The position numbers and the translations under genes were made by a program. The notes under the pieces are model-generated. The model worked only from the letters and a program-made list of their open reading frames with translations. It did no database searches and was not told where the DNA came from. From the NCBI GenBank assembly GCA_947474495.1, contig CANJIM010000029.1, forward strand, positions 1 through 39,156: a stretch of DNA of 39,156 nucleotides, read 5' to 3'. Shown here one piece after another: positions 6,716-15,483 of the stretch. The first letter of the stretch is position 1, and each line of letters opens with the position of its first letter. This DNA comes from Rhodospirillaceae bacterium. Lineage in GTDB: Bacteria > Pseudomonadota > Alphaproteobacteria > SMXQ01.

Positions 6716-9700
6716 TTGAAAAACCTAATTGAGTTACTGAAGTCCTCCGGCCCGGTGACCGTCGGCGGCGCGCCGCAAGGCGCCGACGCCCTGCTGCTCG
6801 CCCGCATTCTGCCCGACCTGGCCAAGCTGACAGAAGGCCGGGCGGCAGATCTCGTCCACATCGCGACGGACGATGCCGCCATGGCCCGCATGGCCGAGGC
6901 GCTCGCCTTCTTCCTGCCCGAGGTCGAGATCGTCGGCCTGCCGGCCTGGGATTGCCTGCCTTACGATCGGGTGTCGCCCAACAGCCAGATCGTCAGCCGG
7001 CGCATCGACGGCCTGATCAAGCTGGCCGAGGACCGTAAACCCGGCTCCGAGCTCCGCATCGTCATCACCACGGTCAACGCGCTGCTCCAACGCGTGCCGG
7101 TGCCGGCGGTCCTCCATGGCGCCCGCTTCGCCGCCAAGACCGGCGATTCCATCGACCTCGACAAGCTGACCGCCTTCCTCGAAGCCAACGGCTACGGCCG
7201 CACCGACACAGTGATGGAGCCGGGCGAATATGCCCTGCGCGGCGGCATTATCGATGTCTATCCGGCCGGCAACCGCGAGCCGCTGCGCCTCGACCTGTTC
7301 GGCGACGTGCTCGAGCGTATCCGCAGCTTCGATGCCATGAGCCAGCGTTCGACCGGCGATATGGTGCGTTTCGATCTGAAGCCGGTCAGCGAAGTGCTGC
7401 TCAATCCGGAATCCATTGCGCGTTTCCGCTCGGGCTATCGCGACGTGTTCGGCACTGCCGGCGACAATGATCCGCTTTATGAAGCGATCAGCGCTGGCCG
7501 CCGTCATGTCGGCATGGAACATTGGCTGCCGCTGTTCCAGCCCGAGCTGGCGTCGATCTTCGACTACGTGGCCGGGGTGCCGGTGACGCTGGACGCCCGC
7601 GTTCTCGAAACGCGCGACTCGCGTCTCGAACAGATCGCCGAATTTTACGAAGCCCGCCGCGACATGAAAAAGCCGCGTCAGGGTGGCGAGCAGACCCACG
7701 GCGAGATCTACAATCCGCTGCCGCCGGACAGTCTCTACCTCACCAGCGAGGAGTGGAGCGCCGGCCTGGCGCCGCGCGCCGTCGTGCAGTTCTCGCCTTT
7801 CGCCGCGCCGACGAGCGAGCGCAGCTTGGATGCCGGCGGTCGTGTCGGAGTCAATTTCTCCGCCGCGCGCCAGCAGATGGGGGGCGACGTCTTTGCCACT
7901 CTCGCCGCCGCTATCCAGGCGGCGCGCGAGACCGGCCGGCGCATCATGTTTGCGGGCTATAGCAAGGGCTCGCGCGAGCGCATGGCCCACCTGTTCGGCG
8001 ATCACAACATTCACAGCCTGGCGACCGTCGAGTCCTGGCCTGAGGTCGCCAAGCTGCCGAAAGAAACAGCGGCGATGGCCGTGCTCGGTCTGGAGCAGGG
8101 CTTCGCTCTACCGGATTTGATGGTGGTGAGCGAGCAGGACGTGTTCGGTGAACGGCTGGCCCGCCCGCCGCGCCGTACGACGCGCCGCTCCGACGCCTTC
8201 CTGCGCGAAGTCACCAGCATCGAGGAGGGCGATCTCGTCGTCCATGTCGATCACGGCATCGGCCGCTACGACGGGCTGATCACTCTTGAGATCGCCGGCG
8301 CGGCGCATGATTGCCTGCGCATCCTTTATGACGGTAGCGACAAGCTGTTCGTGCCGGTCGAGAACATCGACGTGCTCAGCCGCTATGGCGAGGATCAGGG
8401 CACCGTCGCGCTCGACAAGCTCGGCGGCGCCGCCTGGCAAGCGCGCAAGGCCAAGCTCAAGAAGCGCATCCGCGATATGGCCGAGCAGTTGCTGAAGGTC
8501 GCGGCGCAGCGCCTGCTCAGCCGCGCCATGCCCATGCCGGCGCCGGAAGGCCTGTACGAAGAGTTCGCCGCGCGCTTCCCCTATACCGAGACCGATGACC
8601 AGCAGAATGCCATTGACGATACGCTGAGAGACCTGGCCAACGACAAGCCGATGGACCGCCTGATCTGCGGCGACGTCGGTTTCGGCAAAACCGAAGTGGC
8701 GCTGCGCGCCGCCTTCGCCGCCGCCATGAATGGCGTGCAGGTCGCCGTCGTGGTGCCGACCACATTGCTGGCGCGCCAACATTACGAAAGCTTCCGCAAG
8801 CGCTTCGAGGGCTATCCGGTGCGCGTCATGTCGCTGTCGCGTCTGGTCAACGCCCGCGATTCGGCGCTGATCAAGAATGAGATCGCTGACGGCACCGTCA
8901 ACATTATCGTCGGCACCCATGCGCTGCTCGCCAAGAGCATCAAGTTCCACAACCTCGGCCTCTTGATCATCGATGAAGAGCAGCACTTCGGCGTCACCCA
9001 CAAAGAGCGCCTGAAGACGATGAAGTCCAATATTCATGTGCTGACGCTGACCGCGACTCCGATCCCGCGCACGCTGCAATTGGCGCTGACCGGCGTGAAA
9101 GAACTGAGCATTATCGCAACGCCGCCGGTCGACCGCCTGGCTGTGCGCACCTTCGTGCTGCCGACCGATCCGGTGGTGCTGCGCGAGGCCCTGCTGCGCG
9201 AGCGCTTCCGCGGCGGCCAGAGCTTCTACGTCTGCCCGCGCGTCGCCGACCTGGAAGTGGTGCGCCAGCAAATCCTCGACATGCTGCCCGATGCGCGCTG
9301 TGTCGCCGTGCATGGCCAGATGACGCCGACCCAGCTCGAAGACGCCATGGCCGGTTTCTTCAACGGCACCTTCGAGATTCTGCTGTCGACCAATATCATC
9401 GAGTCGGGCCTCGACATGCCCAACGTCAACACGATGGTCATCCACCGCGCCGATATGTTCGGCTTGGCGCAGCTCTATCAACTGCGCGGTCGCGTCGGAC
9501 GCGGCAAGCTCCGCGCTTACGCCTATTTGACATTGCCGCCGGGCCGCAAGTTGACCAAGACCGCCGAGAAGCGCCTGCAGGTGATGCAGACGCTCGACAA
9601 TCTCGGCGCCGGATTCACGCTCGCCAGCCACGACCTCGATATTCGCGGCGCCGGCAATTTGCTGGGCGACGAGCAATCTGGCCATATCCGCGAGGTCGGC

Positions 9701-10237
9701 ATCGAGCTCTATCAGCAGATGCTGGAAGAGGCGGTCGCGAACCTGAAGGACGGCGGCCTTACCGAAGAATCGAGTTGGACGCCGCAGATCGGCGTCGGCA
9801 TTCCCATCCTCATTCCCGAGGCTTATGTCTCGGATCTTAGTTTGCGGCTCGGGCTCTATCGCCGCATCGCCGCCATCGCCGACCAGGCGGAGGTGGATGC
9901 CATCGCCGCCGAGATCGTCGACCGCTTCGGGCCGCTACCCGACGAGGTGGAGAATCTGCTGCAAGTCGTCGCGCTCAAGCCGCTGTGCCGCGCCGCCGGG
10001 GTGGACAAGATCGACGCCGGCCCGAAAGGCGCCGTCATCGGCTTTCACGCCAACACCTTCTCGAACCCGCAAGGCTTGGTGGAGTTTATCTCCGGCCAGG
10101 CCGGCAGCGTGAAGCTGCGCCCCGACCACAAGCTGGTGATCCGCCGCAATTGGGAAGACACCAAGGCGCGCATGGCCGGCTTGCAGAAACTGGCGGGCGA
10201 ATTGAGTGCGATTGCGACTCGTGGGAGAGCCGCTTAA
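6716..10237 (+). CDS. mfd: Transcription-repair coupling factor Mfd
   Basis: A 1173-residue Mfd translocase. It removes RNA polymerase stalled at DNA lesions and recruits UvrA for nucleotide excision repair. Domains in order: UvrB-homology module (VGLPAWDCLPYDRVSPN near residue 77; YALRGGIIDVYP near 169), RNA polymerase interaction domain (EGDLVVHVDHGIGRYDGL near 504), helicase core with Walker A GDVGFGKTE, DEEQHFGV box, TATPIPRTL, STNIIESGLDMPNVNT and QLRGRVGRG, then the TRCF C-terminal domain. The only reasonable start is TTG 6716, eight bases after the sdhE stop and without a clear ribosome binding site, so translation may be coupled to sdhE. The start region is unusually AT-rich. The stop shares bases with the convergent methyltransferase gene. 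Confidence 0.97.
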   Translation: MKNLIELLKSSGPVTVGGAPQGADALLLARILPDLAKLTEGRAADLVHIATDDAAMARMAEALAFFLPEVEIVGLPAWDCLPYDRVSPNSQIVSRRIDGLIKLAEDRKPGSELRIVITTVNALLQRVPVPAVLHGARFAAKTGDSIDLDKLTAFLEANGYGRTDTVMEPGEYALRGGIIDVYPAGNREPLRLDLFGDVLERIRSFDAMSQRSTGDMVRFDLKPVSEVLLNPESIARFRSGYRDVFGTAGDNDPLYEAISAGRRHVGMEHWLPLFQPELASIFDYVAGVPVTLDARVLETRDSRLEQIAEFYEARRDMKKPRQGGEQTHGEIYNPLPPDSLYLTSEEWSAGLAPRAVVQFSPFAAPTSERSLDAGGRVGVNFSAARQQMGGDVFATLAAAIQAARETGRRIMFAGYSKGSRERMAHLFGDHNIHSLATVESWPEVAKLPKETAAMAVLGLEQGFALPDLMVVSEQDVFGERLARPPRRTTRRSDAFLREVTSIEEGDLVVHVDHGIGRYDGLITLEIAGAAHDCLRILYDGSDKLFVPVENIDVLSRYGEDQGTVALDKLGGAAWQARKAKLKKRIRDMAEQLLKVAAQRLLSRAMPMPAPEGLYEEFAARFPYTETDDQQNAIDDTLRDLANDKPMDRLICGDVGFGKTEVALRAAFAAAMNGVQVAVVVPTTLLARQHYESFRKRFEGYPVRVMSLSRLVNARDSALIKNEIADGTVNIIVGTHALLAKSIKFHNLGLLIIDEEQHFGVTHKERLKTMKSNIHVLTLTATPIPRTLQLALTGVKELSIIATPPVDRLAVRTFVLPTDPVVLREALLRERFRGGQSFYVCPRVADLEVVRQQILDMLPDARCVAVHGQMTPTQLEDAMAGFFNGTFEILLSTNIIESGLDMPNVNTMVIHRADMFGLAQLYQLRGRVGRGKLRAYAYLTLPPGRKLTKTAEKRLQVMQTLDNLGAGFTLASHDLDIRGAGNLLGDEQSGHIREVGIELYQQMLEEAVANLKDGGLTEESSWTPQIGVGIPILIPEAYVSDLSLRLGLYRRIAAIADQAEVDAIAAEIVDRFGPLPDEVENLLQVVALKPLCRAAGVDKIDAGPKGAVIGFHANTFSNPQGLVEFISGQAGSVKLRPDHKLVIRRNWEDTKARMAGLQKLAGELSAIATRGRAA

Positions 10238-10953
10238 CGCGGCTTGCTGAGCTCGATCAGCACGAACCAAGAAGCCTGCCAGCGCAAGCCGGGCAGGGAC
10301 AGCAGCAGTTTATCTAACGCCTGGGTGAAAACGTAGCCTGGCGCGAAGAGCGCGCTGTTCCTCAAGGGGGTCATGCCGAGCGTGCTGAGGCCGAAGAAGC
10401 GGAGCTTCACCTCGGCGAAATAGCGCTTCGCCAAGACCAAATCGCTTTTGAGAATCGGATGCTCATCGGGGGTGCGCGCTTCCGGTGTGCGGTTGCGGTA
10501 CCAATTGATCAGCAGGTTATGTCCGAGCGGCTCCCACATCACGGCAGTACCGCCGGGCCGCAGCACGCGCGAAATCTCGCCATAGGCCCGCTTGAGATCG
10601 AGGTGGTGCAGGATGCCGCTGCCAAACACGAGATCGAACTTGTCGTCCGGCAGCGTCAGCGCCTCGGCGTTCATCAACTGGAAATCGCAATTGCCTGCCG
10701 CATTTTCTACCGCGAAGGCGCGGGCCTGGCCGATGCCGACGTCGGAAATATCGATGCCGACGATCGACTTGGCGCGGCCGTATTCCAGCACGTCGGCGCC
10801 GACGGCCAGTTCATCGACCCGTGCATTATAGGCGGCGAACGAATGCTGGATCGTCGCGTAATACTTGCCCTGCGATTCGCGCGTTTCTTCGGCGAAACGC
10901 GCATTGTGAAATTGCTGTTCGCGGGCGATGCGGTCCTGCGGCGTTTCGCTCAT
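10234..10953 (-). CDS. Class I methyltransferase-like protein lacking the SAM-binding loop
   Basis: A 239-residue Methyltransf_11-type protein, last in the polysaccharide operon. Later motifs are present: IVGIDISD (motif II), LPDDKFDLVFGSGILHHLD and VLRPGGTAVMWEPLGHN. Motif I is not. The frame goes from VLEYG straight to RAKSIVGID, where family members normally have EYGCGxG and about a dozen more residues of strand, loop and helix. An in-frame deletion of roughly 36-39 bases near 10768 explains this. Without the GxGxG loop, SAM binding should be lost or strongly changed. The start ATG overlaps the stop of the upstream glycosyltransferase (ATGA). If active, it would modify a sugar of the surface polysaccharide. 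Confidence 0.75.
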   Translation of the reverse strand: MSETPQDRIAREQQFHNARFAEETRESQGKYYATIQHSFAAYNARVDELAVGADVLEYGRAKSIVGIDISDVGIGQARAFAVENAAGNCDFQLMNAEALTLPDDKFDLVFGSGILHHLDLKRAYGEISRVLRPGGTAVMWEPLGHNLLINWYRNRTPEARTPDEHPILKSDLVLAKRYFAEVKLRFFGLSTLGMTPLRNSALFAPGYVFTQALDKLLLSLPGLRWQASWFVLIELSKPR

Positions 10954-12109
10954 GGCGCACCGGTCTTGCGCGTGGAGGCCGGTGGCGTCCAGGTTTGGAA
11001 GCGCTCACCCTGCAGGGATTTGACGACGCCGAAGCTGGCGGCAATCAGCGCGAAAACAATCTCGCCGATCAGCCGGACCGGCCGGAGGCCCGCGGCATAG
11101 AGGAAGGTGAGGCCACCCATCATCACCGCAGCGAGCGCAAAGCTGATCCAAAAGCCGATGAGGCTGGCGAGCAGGGCCCAAGCGAACAGCGCCGCGATCA
11201 TCAGATTCATGCCGCTGAACCAGCGCAGCAGCTTGTGCGAGAGATATTTGTATTTTGTGACGGGATCAAGGCCGCGCAGCCGACTCCACAGCAAGCGATG
11301 GGCATTGAACGCACGACAGGAGATTCGCACCTTGCGGCGAAACTCTTCGCCGCTCTGCGTCGTCGGCGGCTCCCAGGCGCGAAATTCTTCGCCACGCACC
11401 ACACGATAGCCGTCGCACAAGATGCTGATCGAGGTGAACATGTCGTCGATCACGTCCTCGCGCACCGGCCGATACAGCTCGCGGCGAATGGCGAACAAAG
11501 CTCCGTCGGCGCCCATGGCCGAACCGGTATCGCTTTCGAGGCGTTTGATATGTTCTTCGAGCCGCCAGTACGTCGAGCCGACCTCGGCGGTCTGTGAAAA
11601 ATCCGCCTCGCCGCTATAGACGAGATGGCCGCAGACGCAACCGACCTGCGGATCGTCGAAATACCCGCCCAACGCGGCGACGCCTTCGGGATCGATGATC
11701 GCATTGGCGTCCGTGAAGATGACAATATCCGCCGTCGTGCGGGCCAGCAATGCGTTCATGCCCGCGGACTTGCCGCTTCGTTTGGGCGAAACCACCACGT
11801 CAATGTCCGGCGTGAATTCGGCGAGAATTTTCGCCGTGTCGTCGCTGGCGCCATCGACATAGACGAGCAAGTCGGCATTGCCCAATCTCTGCCGCAAGGC
11901 GACGAGATTCTCCGCCTTGCGCCGGATGACCGCCGCTTCGTTATAGGCGGCGACGCAAATGGCATAACGATATGGGCGCGGACGCAGCGACGGCAGAAGC
12001 GGGCGCGGACGCCAGCGCTTCAGCAGGACGAGCGACAGCGGATAGGTCGTGAAAGGATGCGCGGCAAGCGCCAGAAAAATCAGCCCGCCGAAAAAAAGAT
12101 CATCGTCAT
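10950..12109 (-). pseudogene. Family 2 glycosyltransferase, frameshifted near its start
   Basis: A membrane-anchored GT2 enzyme of polysaccharide synthesis. The start ATG 12109 overlaps the stop of the upstream gene (ATGA), but its frame ends after nine residues at TGA. One extra T in the T7 tract (plus-strand A7, 12091-12097) would join it to the main frame and give a 386-residue protein: an N-terminal membrane segment, ICVAAYNE (nucleotide-binding start of the GT-A fold), VYVDGASDD, SGKSAGMNALL, IVIFTDANAI (DxD-like), GADGALFAIRRELY and a C-terminal membrane region. Without a shift, the first possible start is TTG 11897, which removes the nucleotide-binding strand. This may be a real mutation, a phase-variable or slippage site, or a sequencing error. 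Confidence 0.75.
12091..12097 (-). repeat. T7 homopolymer at the glycosyltransferase frameshift
   Basis: Seven Ts (As on the plus strand) follow ATG ACG ATG ATC at the start of the GT2 gene. With eight Ts the glycosyltransferase frame is intact; with seven it stops after nine codons. Replication slippage, RNA polymerase slippage or a base-calling error could each change the count. Confidence 0.7.
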
Positions 12110-12861
12110 GCGACCACCGGTCGGCAACGCCACAGCGTGTCCGCGTCGGTCAGGCCTTGGCGGCGGCGCAGATCGGTGGGCAAATCCGTCGCGGCGAAAC
12201 GTTCGACCGCAAAGCCTGCGAGTTGCAGACGCAAGGCGATGTCTTCGCCATAGAAGCGCACATGGTCCCACTGGCCGAAGCGCCGCTCGCGCTCGCGGCG
12301 GGGCATATTCGGGCCGCCCTCTTCGGTCGGGCGGTCGTGCAGTGGCACGATTATCCAAGCTTCGCCGCTCGGCGTAAGATTGGCGCAGATATTCCGCATC
12401 GCCAACTGGTCGTCGAGAATATGTTCCAGCACATGCGAAGCGTAGATCAGGTCATAGCGCTCGTCGCCGGCGGGAAAATCGCACAAATCGACTCGCCGCA
12501 CATCTTGTCCGGGATAACTTTCCGGATAAATGTCGGCGCGGACATAGTCTGCGCCCGAGGCGGAGAACAACGCCACCAAGGATTGCTCCGAGGGCGCGAT
12601 GTGCAGGATGCGGGCGTTCTTGCCAGGCAGTCGCATCAGGCCGCTGTCCACCACATGGCGGACGAAGCGTTCGCGCGGCGAAGATCCGCAGCGCGGGCAG
12701 CCCCAGTCCTGTGTCGGGCCGTAAGCGAAAAAGCCGGGGACGTCATTGCCGCAAGCGTTGCAGTGGAAAGCGCCACCTGGACGCAGAACCCCCTGCAATT
12801 GCAAGCCTAGGCGGTTCAACCGGCCGCGAAGCCCTCTGGCGATGCGTTTGGTGCTCAGCAT
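12106..12861 (-). CDS. Zinc-ribbon SAM-methyltransferase-like protein of polysaccharide operon
   Basis: A 251-residue protein. Residues about 33-63 hold a zinc ribbon of two CxxC knuckles (CNACG and CPRCG). A Rossmann methyltransferase-like domain follows: ILHIAPSEQ in place of the usual GxGxG motif I, then YDLIYASHVLEHILDD (post-II) and EAWIIVPLHD. The motif QWDHVRFYGEDI is typical of methyltransferase-like proteins in capsule and exopolysaccharide clusters. I start at ATG 12861 because it overlaps the stop of the upstream transferase (TGATG) and an earlier start would invade that gene. Its stop overlaps the next start (ATGA). It is the only gene of this operon without a visible lesion. Substrate unknown. 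Confidence 0.8.
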   Translation of the reverse strand: MLSTKRIARGLRGRLNRLGLQLQGVLRPGGAFHCNACGNDVPGFFAYGPTQDWGCPRCGSSPRERFVRHVVDSGLMRLPGKNARILHIAPSEQSLVALFSASGADYVRADIYPESYPGQDVRRVDLCDFPAGDERYDLIYASHVLEHILDDQLAMRNICANLTPSGEAWIIVPLHDRPTEEGGPNMPRRERERRFGQWDHVRFYGEDIALRLQLAGFAVERFAATDLPTDLRRRQGLTDADTLWRCRPVVA

Positions 12862-14358
12862 CAGTAGGCATTCTTGCCGGTTAAAATCTTGACGACCGTC
12901 AAGATCAAGATCCAACCGTCGAGCCACAGCGACCAATGCTCAATATAATAGAGATCATGCTCGACGCGCTTTTGGATCTTCTCGACCGTATCGGTCTCGC
13001 CGCGCCAACCGTTGACCTGCGCCCAGCCGGTGATGCCTGGCTTGACGCGATGGCGCTCGGCGTATTCCGCGACGGCCACGTCATAGAGCTGATCCTCGGC
13101 CTTGGCGCTCAACGCATGTGGGCGCGGACCGACAAGCGACATGTCGCCTTTTAGAACATTCCAAAGCTGCGGCAATTCGTCGATGCTGCTGCGGCGCAGG
13201 AAGCGGCCGAGCTTGGTGACGCGGACATCGTCCTTCGTCACCAGTTTTTCGGCCGTATGGTCTGTCGTTTCGGCGCGCATACTGCGGAATTTATAGATGT
13301 CGAACAGGTTATGATTGAACCCATGGCGTTTCTGACGGAACAGCACCGGACCCGGACTGTCGAGCTTGACCAGCAGCGCGACGAGCGCCAACAAGGGCGC
13401 AAGTAGGATGATCGCGATCGAGGCGAGCATCAAATCGCTGAGCCGTTTCAGCCACGAGCTCCAGCCAGTGATCGGCTTGTCAGCGATGTTCAACGCCGGA
13501 ATGCCTGCCCAATAGGACACAGGACGATTGGCGAGATTGAATCCGACGGCGTCACTCAGCAGGCGCACGTCGACGGGCAGGGCGCGCAGCTGCTGGGCGA
13601 ATTGCAGCAGCCGGTCTTCGGCCGAGAGAGGTATGGCGATGATGACTAGATCGATTTCGCCATAGCGCACATGATTGATCAGGTCCGCCGTTGAGCCGAT
13701 CACCGGCACGCCGGCCACGGTCGGCGGCACGCGTGAGCGGCGATCGTCGAAGAACCCGACGACATGCAGGCCGAGGCTGCGCTCAGCTTGAATAGCCTCG
13801 ACGAAGCGCTGGCCGAGCTGTCCGGCGCCGACAATGGCGACCGCGCGGAAATAGCGGCCTTGATCGGCCCAACTTTTCAACCGGTGCGCGATGACGAAGC
13901 GTGAGGCGATCAGTAAGGTCGTACTGCCGACATACCAGACCAACAGCCAGATACGCGAAAAGTCCTCGGAGATTTTTGAGCAGGAAGGCCGCGACCACCA
14001 GCAGAACCACGACGCTGGTCCAGGCGACAAGCGTGCGCTTCACTTGAAATTTGACGTTGCGCAGAGCCTCGAGCGTGTAAAGCCGAGCAGCGGCGAAACG
14101 CTGGCTGGCGATGATCATGGATATCGCGATCGCGGCAAAATAAGCCACCGTATCGTGGGATTTCTCACCCATCAGCCATTCGAGATAAATCTCGTAGCTC
14201 GCGATGCCGACGATTGCGATGATCAGCGCGTCGATCACAGCGATCAGATTGCCGAACGACTCTTCGGATATGGCCGTGCGACTGCTGTTCGTAGCAGACT
14301 GGCCGAACCGCCATCCCTTCGTGGGATGCGGATTTACTCGCTCATTACTATCCAACAT
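12861..14358 (-). pseudogene. WcaJ-like polyprenyl-phosphate sugar-1-phosphate transferase, frameshifted
   Basis: First gene of the polysaccharide operon. It would encode a 498-residue initiating phosphoglycosyl transferase that loads the first sugar phosphate onto undecaprenyl phosphate. The frame from ATG 14358 gives the N-terminal four-helix membrane part up to FLLK. The rest (ISEDFSRIWLLVWYVGSTTL, then the Rossmann-like VAIVGAGQLGQRF) lies in another frame. One extra A in the A5 tract (plus-strand T5, 13973-13977) explains the break; four As restore a continuous frame. The catalytic domain is intact: KRLSDLMLASIAIILL, DSPGPVLFRQKRHG, YKFRSMR and the Asp-Glu dyad region SIDELPQLWNV with GDMSLVGPRP. 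A separate start at GTG/ATG near 14030 seems unlikely. Confidence 0.85.
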
Positions 14359-14543
14359 GACCGTGCGACGGAACGGCGGAAGGGAAACTGCGCGGATTTT
14401 ACTCGGATTGAAGAGAACGGCAAGAACTCATGTTTCAGAAAGACTTAACCACGATTCTTGCGATCTTCGGTCGGTAACGAATCTGGCTGTAATAAACCAC
14501 GGCTTGGCCGACCGGGCGGGAGCCTGCAGGAGGGGCCGAATGG

Positions 14544-15149
14544 CTAAGCCGGCTGATCCGGCATGAGCCGTGTCGTCCGTTCGGAGAGATATTCTAAACT
14601 GCGATCCTCCAGCACCTCGTCCTTGCCGCGCTCAGCCGCCCGAGATTCCACCACGCGGTCGCGCTCGCGCAACAGATCGGCGATGTCGTCGCGATAGAAT
14701 GCGAGCACGGCGGTCAACCATCGGTTGGCGAGATAATCCGGCGTTGCCAATTGCACGTCGAATCGGGCCAGCAATGGGATCAGATCTTCGGCCGCCAGCC
14801 AGGCGTCGCCCGTCACCCAGCGATTGACGGTGAAGAGCCGAGCCAAGCGGCCGCTCCCATCGATCCCGGCGGCGATCAAATGATGAATCGGCCCTTCGGC
14901 GCCATCGGGTCGGAGGAAGCAATGGAAATGTCCATGCTCGTCGCGCGCCGAATCCGGCGCGTGGCAATGATAGTAATATTGCGCGCCGCTCGCCGGATCG
15001 TAAACGTCGCCGGCCGGGTAATGCTGCATCAACGCCGGAGCGTCGGTCCGCAGAGTCACAGTCACAACGCCCAGACCGGATTTGGCAAGAACATGCTCGC
15101 AGTAGAGCGCCTCGCGCAAGGCCTGCTGGCGCGTTTCCGCCGTGCTCAT
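14544..15149 (-). CDS. Conserved His-rich hypothetical protein (DUF6969-like)
   Basis: A 201-residue soluble protein without signal peptide. Its core has a striking His pattern: YYYHCHAPDS, then EHGHFHCF, then IHHLIAAG within about 40 residues, followed by VNRWVTGDAW. The spacing suggests a metal site. It resembles proteins I recall under the name DUF6969, whose function is unknown to me; that match should be searched. ATG 15149 overlaps the stop of the NPCAA-repeat gene (ATGA), so the two are translated together. It is the last gene of the rhodanese/YeeE/repeat-protein operon, which suggests a role in metal or sulfur handling, possibly acting on the repeat protein before export. Confidence 0.7.
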   Translation of the reverse strand: MSTAETRQQALREALYCEHVLAKSGLGVVTVTLRTDAPALMQHYPAGDVYDPASGAQYYYHCHAPDSARDEHGHFHCFLRPDGAEGPIHHLIAAGIDGSGRLARLFTVNRWVTGDAWLAAEDLIPLLARFDVQLATPDYLANRWLTAVLAFYRDDIADLLRERDRVVESRAAERGKDEVLEDRSLEYLSERTTRLMPDQPA

Positions 15150-15472
15150 CGCGCCGGGGCGGCCGCACAGGGATTGGCGGCGCAAGGGTTCGTCGCCGCG
15201 CCAGCGGCGCAGGGGTTCGTCGCCGCGCTAGCGGCGCAGGGGTTCGTCGCCGCGCTAGCGGCGCAGGGGTTCGTCGCCGCGCCAGCGGCACAAGGATTCA
15301 CGGCGGCGCCAGCAGCGCAGGGATTGGCCGCGCAGGGATTGCCCGAGACTGCCGGCGCGCTCACCGCTGTCGCGGGCGGCGGTGGCGCCACATGGCGCAG
15401 ATGATCCGCCGCGATCGCCGCCGTTGCGAGGACGAAGACCGATCCGAAGAGCAGCGTATTGCGATCCTTCAT
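15146..15472 (-). CDS. Exported NPCAA-repeat cysteine protein
   Basis: A 108-residue protein. Residues 1-22 form a signal-peptide-like or anchor segment (basic MKDR, then LLFGSVFVLATAAIAA). A proline-rich linker follows, and the remainder is eight copies of NPCAA, most separated by GAAT, SAAT or GAAV. All eight cysteines sit in the repeats. Such a chain could bind metals or carry persulfide sulfur in the periplasm; this is inference. ATG 15472 is preferred to the upstream TTG 15487 because GAGG lies nine bases before it. It follows the YeeE gene closely and overlaps the next start by ATGA. The DNA is a 27-base tandem repeat, so copy number may vary between strains. Confidence 0.8.
   Translation of the reverse strand: MKDRNTLLFGSVFVLATAAIAADHLRHVAPPPPATAVSAPAVSGNPCAANPCAAGAAVNPCAAGAATNPCAASAATNPCAASAATNPCAAGAATNPCAANPCAAAPAR
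15177..15329. repeat. 27-bp tandem repeat array inside the NPCAA gene
   Basis: Five direct 27-base units run from 15177 to 15311 (boundaries at 15204, 15231, 15258, 15285), followed by shorter 18-base variants. Units 2 and 3 are identical and units 1 and 4 differ from them by one or two bases; unit 5 is more diverged. Each unit encodes nine residues. Confidence 0.9.
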
Positions 15473-15483
15473 GACGCCACGCC

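Noticed and set aside
8108-9685. 525-codon open frame antisense to mfd
   Set aside because: Composition is that of antisense GC-rich coding DNA, with no family motifs, and it lies fully inside mfd.
15177-15329. Tandem repeat considered as a CRISPR array
   Set aside because: Units are contiguous without spacers and encode a regular protein repeat in frame.
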